Source: an uncultured Eubacteriales bacterium (lineage in GTDB: Bacteria; Bacillota; Clostridia; Christensenellales; UBA1242). From it: DNA of 27,415 nt. Position 1 is the stretch's first letter, and each line of letters begins with the position of its first letter. Of the stretch, positions 8,148 through 15,163 are shown in pieces. A program made the position numbers and the translations under genes. The stretch lies in NCBI GenBank assembly GCA_905203455.1, contig CAJKVX010000004.1, positions 1-27,415 of the forward strand, read 5' to 3'. The notes under the pieces are model-generated. The model searched no databases. It was not told the DNA's origin and saw only the letters and a program-made list of their open reading frames with translations.

Positions 8148-8485
8148 TGGAATTTATTTGTATTATGTGCCCTGTTGGGTGCCATTTAACAGTGAAAAAG
8201 GAAAATGGGGAAGTAAAAGTTACAGGCAATGCCTGCCCAAGGGGCGAAATTTTTGGCAAAAGTGAAGCCACAAACCCAACAAGAATGGTAACAAGCATTA
8301 TGCCATATAAAGGCAAAACTATCAGCGTTAAAACCTCTAACCCAATTGCTAAGGCAAAAATTAAAGAAGTTTTGCTTGAAATTAAAAACACCCCAGCGCC
8401 AAAAACTGCAAAATTGGGGCAAGTTGTTATAAAAAATGTGGCAAAAACAGGCGAAAATGTTATTATTACAGGAATAAATGCATAA
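8147..8485 (+). CDS. DUF1667 cysteine-motif protein, third member of the dehydrogenase unit
   Basis: This is a 112-residue DUF1667 protein. Four cysteines (Cys5, Cys8, Cys12 and Cys30, in 'CIMCPVGC' and 'NACPRG') resemble an iron-sulfur or zinc ligand set. I infer an electron-transfer or scaffolding role, since the family is regularly encoded with GlpA-like and FAD/NAD oxidoreductase genes, but no activity can be read from the sequence. Its ATG overlaps the upstream stop by one base (TAATG), so translation is coupled. An intrinsic terminator begins within its last codons, making it the final gene of the unit. The family call is confident; the role is inferred. Confidence 0.9.
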   Translation: MEFICIMCPVGCHLTVKKENGEVKVTGNACPRGEIFGKSEATNPTRMVTSIMPYKGKTISVKTSNPIAKAKIKEVLLEIKNTPAPKTAKLGQVVIKNVAKTGENVIITGINA

Positions 8486-8503
8486 TCTGCATTTATTTTT
8501 TTT
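8473..8503 (+). terminator. Intrinsic terminator overlapping the end of the DUF1667 gene
   Basis: A perfect 10-bp stem AATAAATGCA/TGCATTTATT (8473-8482 with 8488-8497) has a 5-nt loop and a T run. The left arm encodes the last residues of the DUF1667 protein and the stop codon (8483-8485) is in the loop. Confidence 0.88.
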
Positions 8504-8522
8504 GATTGCAAAAAATATAAAT

Positions 8523-8663
8523 ATGACTAATATGAATAAAAAGGAAGCTTATAAAAAACTTTATAATTGCAAAATAGATGTTCTTGATAAAGAGTTAAAC
8601 AATTTTTTAACCTTTAAAAAACTTGATGCAAAAAACTCAGGTGATGTTGATTTTGAAATTTAA
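8523..8663 (+). CDS. Possible small protein, uncertain
   Basis: This is a possible 46-residue charged protein (41-48% Lys/Asp/Glu/Asn by eye) starting at the ATG at 8523 or 8532. The codons resemble the neighbours, with phrases such as 'KELNNFLTFKKLDA'. Against it, no SD is visible before either ATG and it sits just past the terminator of the dehydrogenase unit with no promoter I can name. The longer version beginning at 8478 starts inside that terminator and is unlikely. No family is recognised. Confidence 0.25.
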   Translation: MTNMNKKEAYKKLYNCKIDVLDKELNNFLTFKKLDAKNSGDVDFEI

Positions 8664-8786
8664 TTAATTTAAAAATTAACTAATTTGAAATTTGAAGATT
8701 TTATGTTTGCGTGTTATAGGGTTTAAAATTTTAATCACAATTTAGCATTTTTATTGTTTTTAGGGCTAAAAATATCAGGGAACATA

Positions 8787-8813
8787 TTGTCAAATAAAAT
8801 AATATGATAATAT
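8787..8813 (+). promoter_or_regulatory. Candidate promoter of the 263-residue orphan gene
   Basis: TTGTCA (8787-8792) and TAATAT (8808-8813) are separated by 15 bp, shorter than optimal. The predicted transcription start is about 8820, the A of the ATG. Confidence 0.4.
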
Positions 8814-8819
8814 GTAAGT

Positions 8820-9611
8820 ATGGAAAATAAAGAAGTTCAGTTGCCATTGTTTGAAACAATTGGCTTAATTATGGCTAACCATGCCTATGATGACCCTAAA
8901 AAACATAGTGTTATTACTTATGACGATTTGTTGTTTTTTAAGTATCTTCTAAATGTTGGTTTAAAGCAAGAGTTTGAAGAACAACCTTCACTTCCAACCC
9001 TAACCATTATGGGAACGGTTAAAGATGAAGAAGAGAATAGGCTTGCAAGACAAAATTTTAAATATTATGATTATATGAATCACAACTCTTATGCCAATGG
9101 GAAAATTATGCCTGAATATAGTGAAGTTGTTGAACTTTATGAACAGTTATGCCAAAAGAAAGCACAAAAGCCCTCGGCAAAACTTTATGGCGGAGCACTT
9201 CAAAATGAGGTAATGGTAAGCGTTTCACTTGATAATTATGCTGAAACAATTGAAAAATATGGTAAAGATTATGATAGCGAAACTTTAATAAGAGCACTTA
9301 AAGAAGTTACAAAATATGAAAGATATAAGTTTTGGACAGATAGTTATGTTCTTAACCCAAAAACCAATTCAAGAGATTTGTTTGTTAACCACACTCATGA
9401 AATTTTTGACATTGGATTGTGCAAAATTGCTGACAAAATTGCAGAAACCAACCCACATTTAAACAAAAACAGAATAAAAAAAGCAATTATTAAAAGCGTT
9501 ACACGGTTTGATGCTTTGGGTTTGATTGAAGATAATATTAAATTTTCAACAAAACTTCTTGATAAAAAGAAAGAGGAAGATTTGGTACAATCTCTTGAAA
9601 AACAAAAATAA
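8820..9611 (+). CDS. Hypothetical protein, unrecognised family
   Basis: I do not recognise this 263-residue protein. It is soluble, acidic to neutral and predicted mostly helical, with no signal peptide, membrane segment or catalytic signature. Three parts can be seen. The N-terminus (about 1-50) has 'VQLPLFETIGLI'. A tyrosine- and asparagine-rich middle (about 75-100) has 'YYDYMNHNSYANGK'. A lysine-rich helical C-terminus (about 200-263) has 'NKNRIKKAIIKSVTRFDALGLIEDN', which reads like a helix-turn-helix-sized segment but cannot be assigned to one. No SD precedes the ATG, and the likely -10 element lies 7 bp before it, so the mRNA may be leaderless. A strong terminator follows, making it a single-gene unit. 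Codon use matches the neighbours. Confidence 0.75.
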   Translation: MENKEVQLPLFETIGLIMANHAYDDPKKHSVITYDDLLFFKYLLNVGLKQEFEEQPSLPTLTIMGTVKDEEENRLARQNFKYYDYMNHNSYANGKIMPEYSEVVELYEQLCQKKAQKPSAKLYGGALQNEVMVSVSLDNYAETIEKYGKDYDSETLIRALKEVTKYERYKFWTDSYVLNPKTNSRDLFVNHTHEIFDIGLCKIADKIAETNPHLNKNRIKKAIIKSVTRFDALGLIEDNIKFSTKLLDKKKEEDLVQSLEKQK

Positions 9612-9657
9612 TTTGGTAAGCATCTAAAAAATATAAATAGTTAAAATAAGTATTTAA

Positions 9658-9690
9658 AAATAAATAGCCTTCTTGGCTATTTATTTTTTT
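9658..9690 (+). terminator. Intrinsic terminator of the orphan gene
   Basis: A perfect 12-bp stem AAATAAATAGCC/GGCTATTTATTT (9658-9669 with 9675-9686) has loop TTCTT and a T run to 9690. It lies 46 bp after the stop at 9611. Confidence 0.9.
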
Positions 9691-9929
9691 GTTTAAGTTA
9701 AATCTTTATTATTTGATTGTTTAAATGAAGTTTTGTTGGTTGGTTAAATTAAATTTTATTGTTTTGTTTTTATTTAAATTAAAACCTTTTATTTTGTTTT
9801 AGATTTATTTTAATGATTGTGAAATTTAAGGTAAGCAAAATTGTTTATTTTTTTTCACTCTTTAATAATATAAAGGTTTTTATAATTTTTATGTGTCAGA
9901 TATGTTAAAAAAGTCATAGCATGAAGGTG

Positions 9930-9936
9930 AAGGGGG
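9930..9936 (+). promoter_or_regulatory. Ribosome binding site that sets a GTG start for aspartokinase
   Basis: AAGGGGG ends 5 nt before the GTG at 9942. The in-frame ATG at 9921 has no SD. Starting at 9942 gives the family-typical N-terminus MRIVVKFGGSS. Confidence 0.65.
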
Positions 9937-9941
9937 TTAGT

Positions 9942-11111
9942 GTGAGAATAGTTGTAAAATTTGGTGGGTCAAGCCTAGCAAATGTAAAAAAAATCAAACA
10001 AGTTGGAGACAAAATTTTAAAACTTAAACAAGAATATGAAGAAATTGTTGTTGTTTTAAGTGCAATGGGAAAAACTACTGATAAATTGCTTTTAACCGCC
10101 TTGCGAATTTGCCTTGAACCAGACCCTGCACTGCTTGACAAACTGCTTAATTTAGGTGAACAAAAAAGCATTTACCTTCTTGCACTTTATTTAAAATCAA
10201 AGGGGCAAAATGTTGTAGCATTTAACGGAAATGAAGCGGGGATAAAAACCTATGGGTTTCATAATAATGCTTACATTAAAAGCATTAACACAAGCGAGAT
10301 TGAAAAGGCTTTAGCCAAAAGAAAAATTGTTATTGTTGCGGGGTTTTGCGGTGAGAATGATGAAGGGGAAATAACCACCCTGGGGCGTGGCGGAAGTGAC
10401 ACAACGGCAGTAGCCCTTGCGGGGGCACTAAATTGCAATTGTTTTATTTACACCGATGTTGACGGGGTTTTTACTGTTGACCCTAATGTTTACCACAACC
10501 CTAAAATGTTAAATGGCCTTGCATTAAAAGACATGGCGGTGTTAAGTGCATTTGGCGCAGGGGTAATTGAAGCAAGAAGTGTTGTGCTTGCACAGAAAAA
10601 TAACATAGAAATTGTTTTAACAAACAGCGCAAGCAACAAAGAGGGAACAAAAATTGCAAATTGTTGCATTGAAAAAAGTGATGTTTATGGAATAACCATT
10701 TTAAAAGATTATGTTAAAGCAACAGTTGAAATTTTAACTGATAACCTTAATGATTTTATTTTGGCTATTAAAGAGAGAGTTACAAAACTAATTAATTTCA
10801 ATTTAAAAAGGGGGCAAAATACATTTGAAATTACATTTTCTTGCAAGAATGAAGAAATGCAAAAACTGCAAAAATTGACTGAAAAATATGTAAAAAACAT
10901 GAAATTTTGCCAAAACACATCAATTATAAGTGTTGTTGGTGTTGGGTTTTGCACTTATTCAACTTTGACAATCAACCTGCTTGGCGTTTTAAATGCAGAG
11001 GGAATTAAAGTTAAATTTATAGACTGTGGCGAAAGGGTTATCAGTTTGTTTGTTGCAAATGAAGACGCAAATAAAACTATAAGCATTTTGGCTAAATATT
11101 TTAATTTATAA
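9942..11111 (+). CDS. lysC: Aspartokinase
   Basis: Aspartate kinase phosphorylates L-aspartate in the first step of the lysine, diaminopimelate, threonine and methionine pathway. The GTG start gives 389 residues. The amino-acid-kinase domain carries KFGGSS at residues 6-11, GRGGSD at 148-153 in 'TLGRGGSDTTAVALAGAL', and TDVDGV shortly after. The last 120 or so residues fit the paired ACT domains that mediate feedback inhibition. The length is normal for monofunctional aspartokinases, about 390-410. DapA follows after 11 nt with a strong SD, so the pair is an operon feeding diaminopimelate for the cell wall and lysine. No riboswitch is visible upstream, so regulation is probably allosteric through the ACT domains. 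I cannot tell the lysine-sensitive from the threonine-sensitive isozyme. Confidence 0.94.
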   Translation: MRIVVKFGGSSLANVKKIKQVGDKILKLKQEYEEIVVVLSAMGKTTDKLLLTALRICLEPDPALLDKLLNLGEQKSIYLLALYLKSKGQNVVAFNGNEAGIKTYGFHNNAYIKSINTSEIEKALAKRKIVIVAGFCGENDEGEITTLGRGGSDTTAVALAGALNCNCFIYTDVDGVFTVDPNVYHNPKMLNGLALKDMAVLSAFGAGVIEARSVVLAQKNNIEIVLTNSASNKEGTKIANCCIEKSDVYGITILKDYVKATVEILTDNLNDFILAIKERVTKLINFNLKRGQNTFEITFSCKNEEMQKLQKLTEKYVKNMKFCQNTSIISVVGVGFCTYSTLTINLLGVLNAEGIKVKFIDCGERVISLFVANEDANKTISILAKYFNL

Positions 11112-11122
11112 GGAGGAGTAGT

Positions 11123-12004
11123 GTGGGAATAATTAATGGTGTTTACACAGCAATGGTTACACCCTTTGATAAAAACTTTAAGGTTGACTATAAAAAACTT
11201 GAAATTCTTTTAAAAAGACAAATAGAAGCAAAAGTTGCAGGAATTGTTTTAAACTCAACCACGGGGGAAAGTTTAACTTTAAGTGAAAGTGAAAAAGAAA
11301 AGATTATAAAATTTGTTTTGAAAATAAACAAAGGCAGATTGAAAATTATTGTGGGGGTTGGAAACTCGTCAACACAAAAAACGCTAAGCGAGATTAAAAA
11401 ATATAATAATTACAAAATTGATGGCTTTTTGTTTTCCCTTCCTTGTTACAACAAGCCTAATGAAAGTGGACTGTTATTGCATGTTGAAAATTGTGCAAAG
11501 GCATCAAAGCACCCAATGATTATTTATTATGTTCCATCAAGAACGGGTCAATATTTAAAATTTGACCTACTTGAAAAACTTTGTGAGCATAAAAATATTG
11601 TTGGAATTAAAGAGTGTAGCGGCAGTTTAGTTTTTCTTGCAAAATGCACAAGAATTAAGCCTGAATTTATGGTTTTTTGCGGAAATGACCAACTTATTGA
11701 TGGGGCATTAAGGCTTGGGGCGGTTGGGCTTATAAGTGTTGCGAGCAATGTTTGCCCCAAAGAAATTTTAAATGTTTACAATTTGTTTTGTTTAGGTAAA
11801 CTTAAAGAAAGTCAGCAGGCATTTTTAAATATTGAAGAGTTTTGTGAGGCTTTGTTTATTGAAACAAACCCTGCGCCGCTTAAATTTGCATTCAGTGCGC
11901 TAAATTTAAATGTTGGGCTTCCAAGGTTGCCACTTGCAGGGGTGAAACTTGAAAGCAAAACAATAATAAGGCAATCAATAATAAATGCAGATATTAAACT
12001 TTAA
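11123..12004 (+). CDS. dapA: 4-hydroxy-tetrahydrodipicolinate synthase
   Basis: DapA condenses pyruvate with aspartate-4-semialdehyde, the committed step toward diaminopimelate and lysine. It is a 293-residue TIM barrel of normal length. The Thr-Thr pair of the proton relay is Thr46-Thr47 in 'NSTTGES', the active-site Tyr is Tyr135 in 'IIYYVPSRTG', and the Schiff-base lysine is Lys163 in 'GIKECSG'. The start is GTG, with GGAGGAG 5 nt upstream. It lies 11 nt after aspartokinase, and a bidirectional terminator follows 130 bp downstream. All catalytic residues are present. N-acetylneuraminate lyases share the fold, but the 'GTTGES'-like and 'YVPSRTG' blocks and the operon partner favour DapA. 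Confidence 0.95.
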   Translation: MGIINGVYTAMVTPFDKNFKVDYKKLEILLKRQIEAKVAGIVLNSTTGESLTLSESEKEKIIKFVLKINKGRLKIIVGVGNSSTQKTLSEIKKYNNYKIDGFLFSLPCYNKPNESGLLLHVENCAKASKHPMIIYYVPSRTGQYLKFDLLEKLCEHKNIVGIKECSGSLVFLAKCTRIKPEFMVFCGNDQLIDGALRLGAVGLISVASNVCPKEILNVYNLFCLGKLKESQQAFLNIEEFCEALFIETNPAPLKFAFSALNLNVGLPRLPLAGVKLESKTIIRQSIINADIKL

Positions 12005-12420
12005 CTTTAAAACGGGTTTATTGAAATTTTCATGTTTGCACTGCTTATTTAAATTAAAATTTATTAGTGGAATTAATAATAATTGAATGATTGGATGCAA
12101 ATTTAAATATATTTTTCACAATAAAAAGCAAAAAACGGGAATAATTGCAGAAAATTCCCGCTTTTTGATGTTTCTAGGGACTAACTTTTTTTATTTTATT
12201 GCAGTTTTATTTCGATTTGCCTGTAAAATGCTTTAATTTTTAATTTTTTGTGCAGATTGTAATTTTTTTGCAACGTTTTATTTGTGTTGCAATAATTCGT
12301 TTTAATGTAGCAAGGGTTACTTAAATGCGTTTGCGTTATTTTTCATCTTATTTGCAATAATTAAACTAAAAGGCAAGTTGGTTTATTTGCAATAATTTAA
12401 ATTTTAGTTAAAGGTTGGGT
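12005..12420. other. Intergenic region between convergent operons
   Basis: This 416-bp stretch separates dapA (plus) from the primosome operon (minus). It contains the bidirectional terminator at 12136-12168 and, in its right half, three copies of the 11-mer TTGCAATAATT at 12287-12297, 12352-12362 and 12387-12397. The rest is T-rich on the plus strand with no open reading frame of note. No known RNA is recognised. Confidence 0.55.
12130..12168. terminator. Bidirectional intrinsic terminator between dapA and the primosome operon
   Basis: CGGGAAT (12136-12142) pairs with ATTCCCG (12154-12160). CTTTTT follows on the plus strand and TTTTTTGCTTTTT on the minus strand. It suits both the lysC-dapA unit and the converging dnaD-dnaI unit. 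Confidence 0.8.
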
Positions 12421-12618
12421 TTATTTTTCAGCCTCGGCAGATTGTGTTTCAAGCAAAAAATCGCAACAGGCAATAATTCTGTTAACCTCTTCAAGGTCAA
12501 ACCCAAGTTCTTTTGCTTTAAGAGCGTGTTCTTTTGCTTTTAAAATTTCTTTTTTTGCAAAACTAATTCTTGCATTTTTAAGTTGACTGTTTGCCATTAA
12601 TTGGTCATTTCTTTTCAT
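12421..12618 (-). CDS. Small helical protein in the primosome operon
   Basis: This 65-residue protein is Lys/Ala/Glu-rich and predicted all-helical, with two helices visible around 'ARISFAKKEILKAKEHALKAKELG' and 'LEEVNRIIACCDFLLETQ'. The pattern resembles a single TPR-like helical hairpin, with some likeness to the segment that follows the J domain in certain DnaJ-type proteins, but this is too short to assign. GGAG lies 7 nt before the ATG, only 10 nt downstream of the DnaI-like ATPase gene, so it is very likely translated from the same mRNA. It is the last gene of the operon. The function is unknown; a role with the helicase loader is a guess from position. Confidence 0.7.
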   Translation of the reverse strand: MKRNDQLMANSQLKNARISFAKKEILKAKEHALKAKELGFDLEEVNRIIACCDFLLETQSAEAEK

Positions 12619-12628
12619 TTTTGTCTCC

Positions 12629-13564
12629 TTAATTAAACCTTAAATCTTTACCTTCAAGCCTGATGGTTATGTTTTTAGTTTTATCAACCAGCCTTGAAAA
12701 AACTCGCTCGTGATAAGTTTCTCTTATTTGGTCTTGATTTAGGTTTGTGGTTATTATTGTTTTTTTGCCAAGATTTTCTCTTTCTGAAATTAGCAATAAT
12801 AAATATTGAATGGTTATGTTTGCTTTAAGGGGTTCGGTGCCAAGGTCATCAATCAACAAAACATCACAAAACAGCAGTTCGTTTAAATATTCTTGCTTGG
12901 TGTAGTCAAAAGTTGTGTGAAATTTTGTGAAAAGTTCATTCATTGCAAAGGCTGAAATTTTGTAAACAAACTTGCCTTGTTTTGCAAATTCGCTTAATGT
13001 GCATTCGGCTAGAAAGGTTTTGCCAACACCAACTCTGCCACTAATTATTACATTTGAAATGTTTGCATATTTTTTATCATTTTGTGCCCAGCAGATTAAA
13101 AATCTTTTGGCTTTTTCTAAAAATGCTGTTTGGGGTTTATCAGTGTTATCTGTTTTAAAGTTTTCAAAAGTTGCAAGAGGGTTAAGGTTTGATTGTTCGC
13201 TTAAAAGATTTAATATTTGCTTTTTTGCGCAAACGCAAATTCCGTTTTCACAAATTCCAGTGTCGTTGCAAATTTTGCAGTCGAAATTGGGTTGCAAATC
13301 TTCTTGTGTTAAATTAAGCGATTTTAAAACTTTTGCTTTTTGGTTTTTTATGCTTTTTAACTCTTTTTCAAGTGCGGTGGGGGTGAGGTTGTTTGCAAGT
13401 TGCTTTGAAATTTCAAGCACAAGTTCCCTTTCCTTTTTATCTAACGCCACAAAAGTTTCATTTTGCATGGCTTTGGTTTTGTTTTTTTGCACTTGTGCAA
13501 GTTTTGCGTTTCTTTTGAGCCTAAGGTCATTTAAAACTTGTTGTTTTGCCTCGTTAGGTGTCAT
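12629..13564 (-). CDS. dnaI: DnaI/DnaC-like helicase loader ATPase
   Basis: This AAA+ ATPase of the DnaC/DnaI type should load the replicative helicase onto DNA. The N-terminal 90 residues are helical and charged. A probable zinc site follows with Cys96, Cys99, Cys105, Cys110 and Cys112 ('CKICNDTG' then 'CVCAKK'). Walker A is GRVGVGKT at 176-183, Walker B is VLLIDD at 235-240, and a sensor-1-like TTNL comes later. The 311 residues match DnaI of Bacillus. A clear SD (GGAG) lies just before the ATG. It sits 9 nt downstream of the DnaD-like gene, the usual primosome arrangement. IstB-type transposition ATPases share the fold, but the zinc motif and the neighbour favour a helicase loader. Confidence 0.88.
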   Translation of the reverse strand: MTPNEAKQQVLNDLRLKRNAKLAQVQKNKTKAMQNETFVALDKKERELVLEISKQLANNLTPTALEKELKSIKNQKAKVLKSLNLTQEDLQPNFDCKICNDTGICENGICVCAKKQILNLLSEQSNLNPLATFENFKTDNTDKPQTAFLEKAKRFLICWAQNDKKYANISNVIISGRVGVGKTFLAECTLSEFAKQGKFVYKISAFAMNELFTKFHTTFDYTKQEYLNELLFCDVLLIDDLGTEPLKANITIQYLLLLISERENLGKKTIITTNLNQDQIRETYHERVFSRLVDKTKNITIRLEGKDLRFN

Positions 13565-13573
13565 GATTTCTCC

Positions 13574-15028
13574 TTAAATGTCAATATCTTCAAGACTGTT
13601 AAATAGGGCAGACAAATCTTGATTTGAATAATCTCTTTGTTCAAAGTTTGCTTCAAGTTTTTTCTTTTTAGTGCTGGCTTTTGGTTGCTCTGTTTTTGAA
13701 AAGTTTTGTGCACTTTCAACAGTTGTTATCCCGTTTTTGTAATAATCACTTAAAACCTTGTTAAGATATGAAATTGGATGTTCTTTGGTTTTGCATTCAT
13801 TGCAAGCAAATAAAATTAAATCAAGCGAAAGATTCCAATTTTGTGTCCAGATTTTGTAAAGTTCTCTGTCAGCTGGGATTACATTTCTGTAAAGTTCGCA
13901 AGCACTTAAAATTTCTTTAATTTTGTTATCTGTTGAAATAAGTTCATCAATATATTGATTAATTGCTTGGCTTGAAACTAACCCAAGTTTGAAGAATTTG
14001 TTAATAACTTCGTCAACTGCGTCAAGAGTTTTTATGTTCATTTTGTTGCAATAAAGGGCAATTTGCCCCAAAGTTTGCTCACTGTAACCTTTTGCAACCC
14101 AGTTTGTTACATAGTTTTCAACAACGCCGTCAAGAACTTGGTAATATTGCCCAATTTTTCTTGTTACATCTTTTGCAATGGTGTAAAGATTTTCACGATT
14201 TTGAGAGTAAGAGGTGATTTCTTGAATTGTGAATAATTTTAACTCAAAATATTTTGTTAGGGTGGCATCAAGTTTGTGCATTCCGCCCGTTTTATTTTGC
14301 ATTTTTGCAACATCTAAAATAACGCCTTGCGTGAACCCTAAGCCGTTTGTCCACTTTAAATAAAGGTTTCTTTCTTCAAGGTCGGCATCTCTTTTAATTC
14401 CAAGGGCTAAAAGCACGGCTTTAATTTCGGCACTTGCTTTTTCTTGCTCTAAAAGTTTTTCTTCAAGTGCTGTTGCAGTTTTAATTCCTTCACGCTCAAA
14501 ACTTTTTGCAACGGTTAAAATGTAAGGATAATTGATGTTGCCGTTTTTAATAAGCGTGCAATATTTAATTATCATTAAAACTGCCTCTGGCTCAAAATGG
14601 TAAGTTTCAATAAGGGTGTAATATTCATTATATTCATGCGGTTGAATTTGCCTACCCGTTATAAAACTTTGTGCTTGTTTGTTAAACTCGGCATATTTTT
14701 CTTTTTGCCTTAATTTTGCAGAACCTGAAAATTGCCTTATTGGCAAAAACTTAATTTCGGGTGTTTGTTTATTTATTATTTGAACAAGACCCATTTCTTG
14801 CCAATAAGAAAATGCTGATAAAATTTCATCTTCACTTAGCCCTAAAACGGTTGCCATGCTTGCAATTGAGTTATCATCTTCATGCGGGGTTTGGCATAAA
14901 AACCTGCCGTAAAGATAAACTTTAAGGCAAACGGGGTCAGCCTGTGGCAAAAACTCACAGATAAACGCATTGTCAACAATGGTGTAATTATCCATTGACA
15001 ACTCACTTGAAAAAGAGCACAAAGCCAT
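13574..15028 (-). CDS. DnaD-domain primosome protein with four DnaB_2-type repeats
   Basis: This is a DnaD/DnaB-like replication initiation protein. The N-terminal region (about residues 15-90) looks like the winged-helix domain of DnaD, with 'IASMATVLGLSEDEILSAFSYWQEMGLV'. Four copies of a DnaB_2 (PF07261)-like helical repeat follow at about 132-189, 219-272, 303-357 and 387-442. Each has an aromatic-rich first helix (EYYTLIETY, LYLKWTNGLG, NYVTNWVAKG, LYKIWTQNWN) and ends in a second helix with paired bulky residues. Typical DnaD proteins have one such domain and are about 230-330 residues long. The start at 15028 follows AAGGAGGGG by 4 nt; an upstream in-frame TTG at 15052 lies before that SD and is rejected. 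It heads the operon with the DnaI-like ATPase. Residues 450-465 are a Lys-rich linker. Confidence 0.88.
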   Translation of the reverse strand: MALCSFSSELSMDNYTIVDNAFICEFLPQADPVCLKVYLYGRFLCQTPHEDDNSIASMATVLGLSEDEILSAFSYWQEMGLVQIINKQTPEIKFLPIRQFSGSAKLRQKEKYAEFNKQAQSFITGRQIQPHEYNEYYTLIETYHFEPEAVLMIIKYCTLIKNGNINYPYILTVAKSFEREGIKTATALEEKLLEQEKASAEIKAVLLALGIKRDADLEERNLYLKWTNGLGFTQGVILDVAKMQNKTGGMHKLDATLTKYFELKLFTIQEITSYSQNRENLYTIAKDVTRKIGQYYQVLDGVVENYVTNWVAKGYSEQTLGQIALYCNKMNIKTLDAVDEVINKFFKLGLVSSQAINQYIDELISTDNKIKEILSACELYRNVIPADRELYKIWTQNWNLSLDLILFACNECKTKEHPISYLNKVLSDYYKNGITTVESAQNFSKTEQPKASTKKKKLEANFEQRDYSNQDLSALFNSLEDIDI

Positions 15029-15032
15029 AAAA

Positions 15033-15041
15033 CCCCTCCTT
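15033..15041 (-). promoter_or_regulatory. Ribosome binding site that sets the DnaD-like start at 15028
   Basis: AAGGAGGGG on the minus strand lies 4 nt before the ATG at 15028. It falls inside the longer frame that begins with TTG at 15052, which argues against that start. Confidence 0.8.
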
Positions 15042-15107
15042 TTTAATTGCAAAGATAAATAAAAATATTTATACTTAAATAAAGAAATTTAAGTTATTTG
15101 TGACTTT

Positions 15108-15136
15108 ATGATAGCACACAAAATTTAAAAGTTCAA
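15108..15136 (-). promoter_or_regulatory. Promoter of the primosome operon
   Basis: On the minus strand TTGAAC (15131-15136), a 17-bp spacer and TATCAT (15108-15113) are visible, about 80 nt before the ATG at 15028. Confidence 0.6.
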
Positions 15137-15163
15137 TAAAAAATATTACTTGAAGGTGATTTA

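Larger units (their letters stand above)
9612..9941. other. AT-rich intergenic region before aspartokinase
   Basis: This holds the terminator at 9658-9690 and then about 240 bp of very AT-rich sequence up to the aspartokinase start. A TATAAT at 9881-9886 could be a -10 element, but no matching -35 is clear. The conserved purine-rich blocks of a lysine riboswitch, which often precedes this gene in Firmicutes, are not present. Confidence 0.5.

Noticed and set aside
8478..8663. 61-residue frame starting at 8478
   Set aside because: Its first codons lie inside the intrinsic terminator of the DUF1667 unit and it has no SD. Only the shorter version from 8523 is kept, at low confidence.
9691..9929. 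Possible lysine riboswitch before aspartokinase
   Set aside because: The interval is almost all A and T and lacks the conserved purine-rich blocks and paired stems of that riboswitch.
12629..13564. IstB-type transposition helper instead of a helicase loader
   Set aside because: No transposase lies next to it, and the N-terminal cysteine cluster and DnaD-like partner fit a DnaI-type loader.
12972..13577. 201-residue plus-strand frame opposite the DnaI-like gene
   Set aside because: It lies antisense to an intact AAA+ ATPase with Walker motifs, and the Phe/Ser/Cys-rich translation is typical of a complementary shadow.
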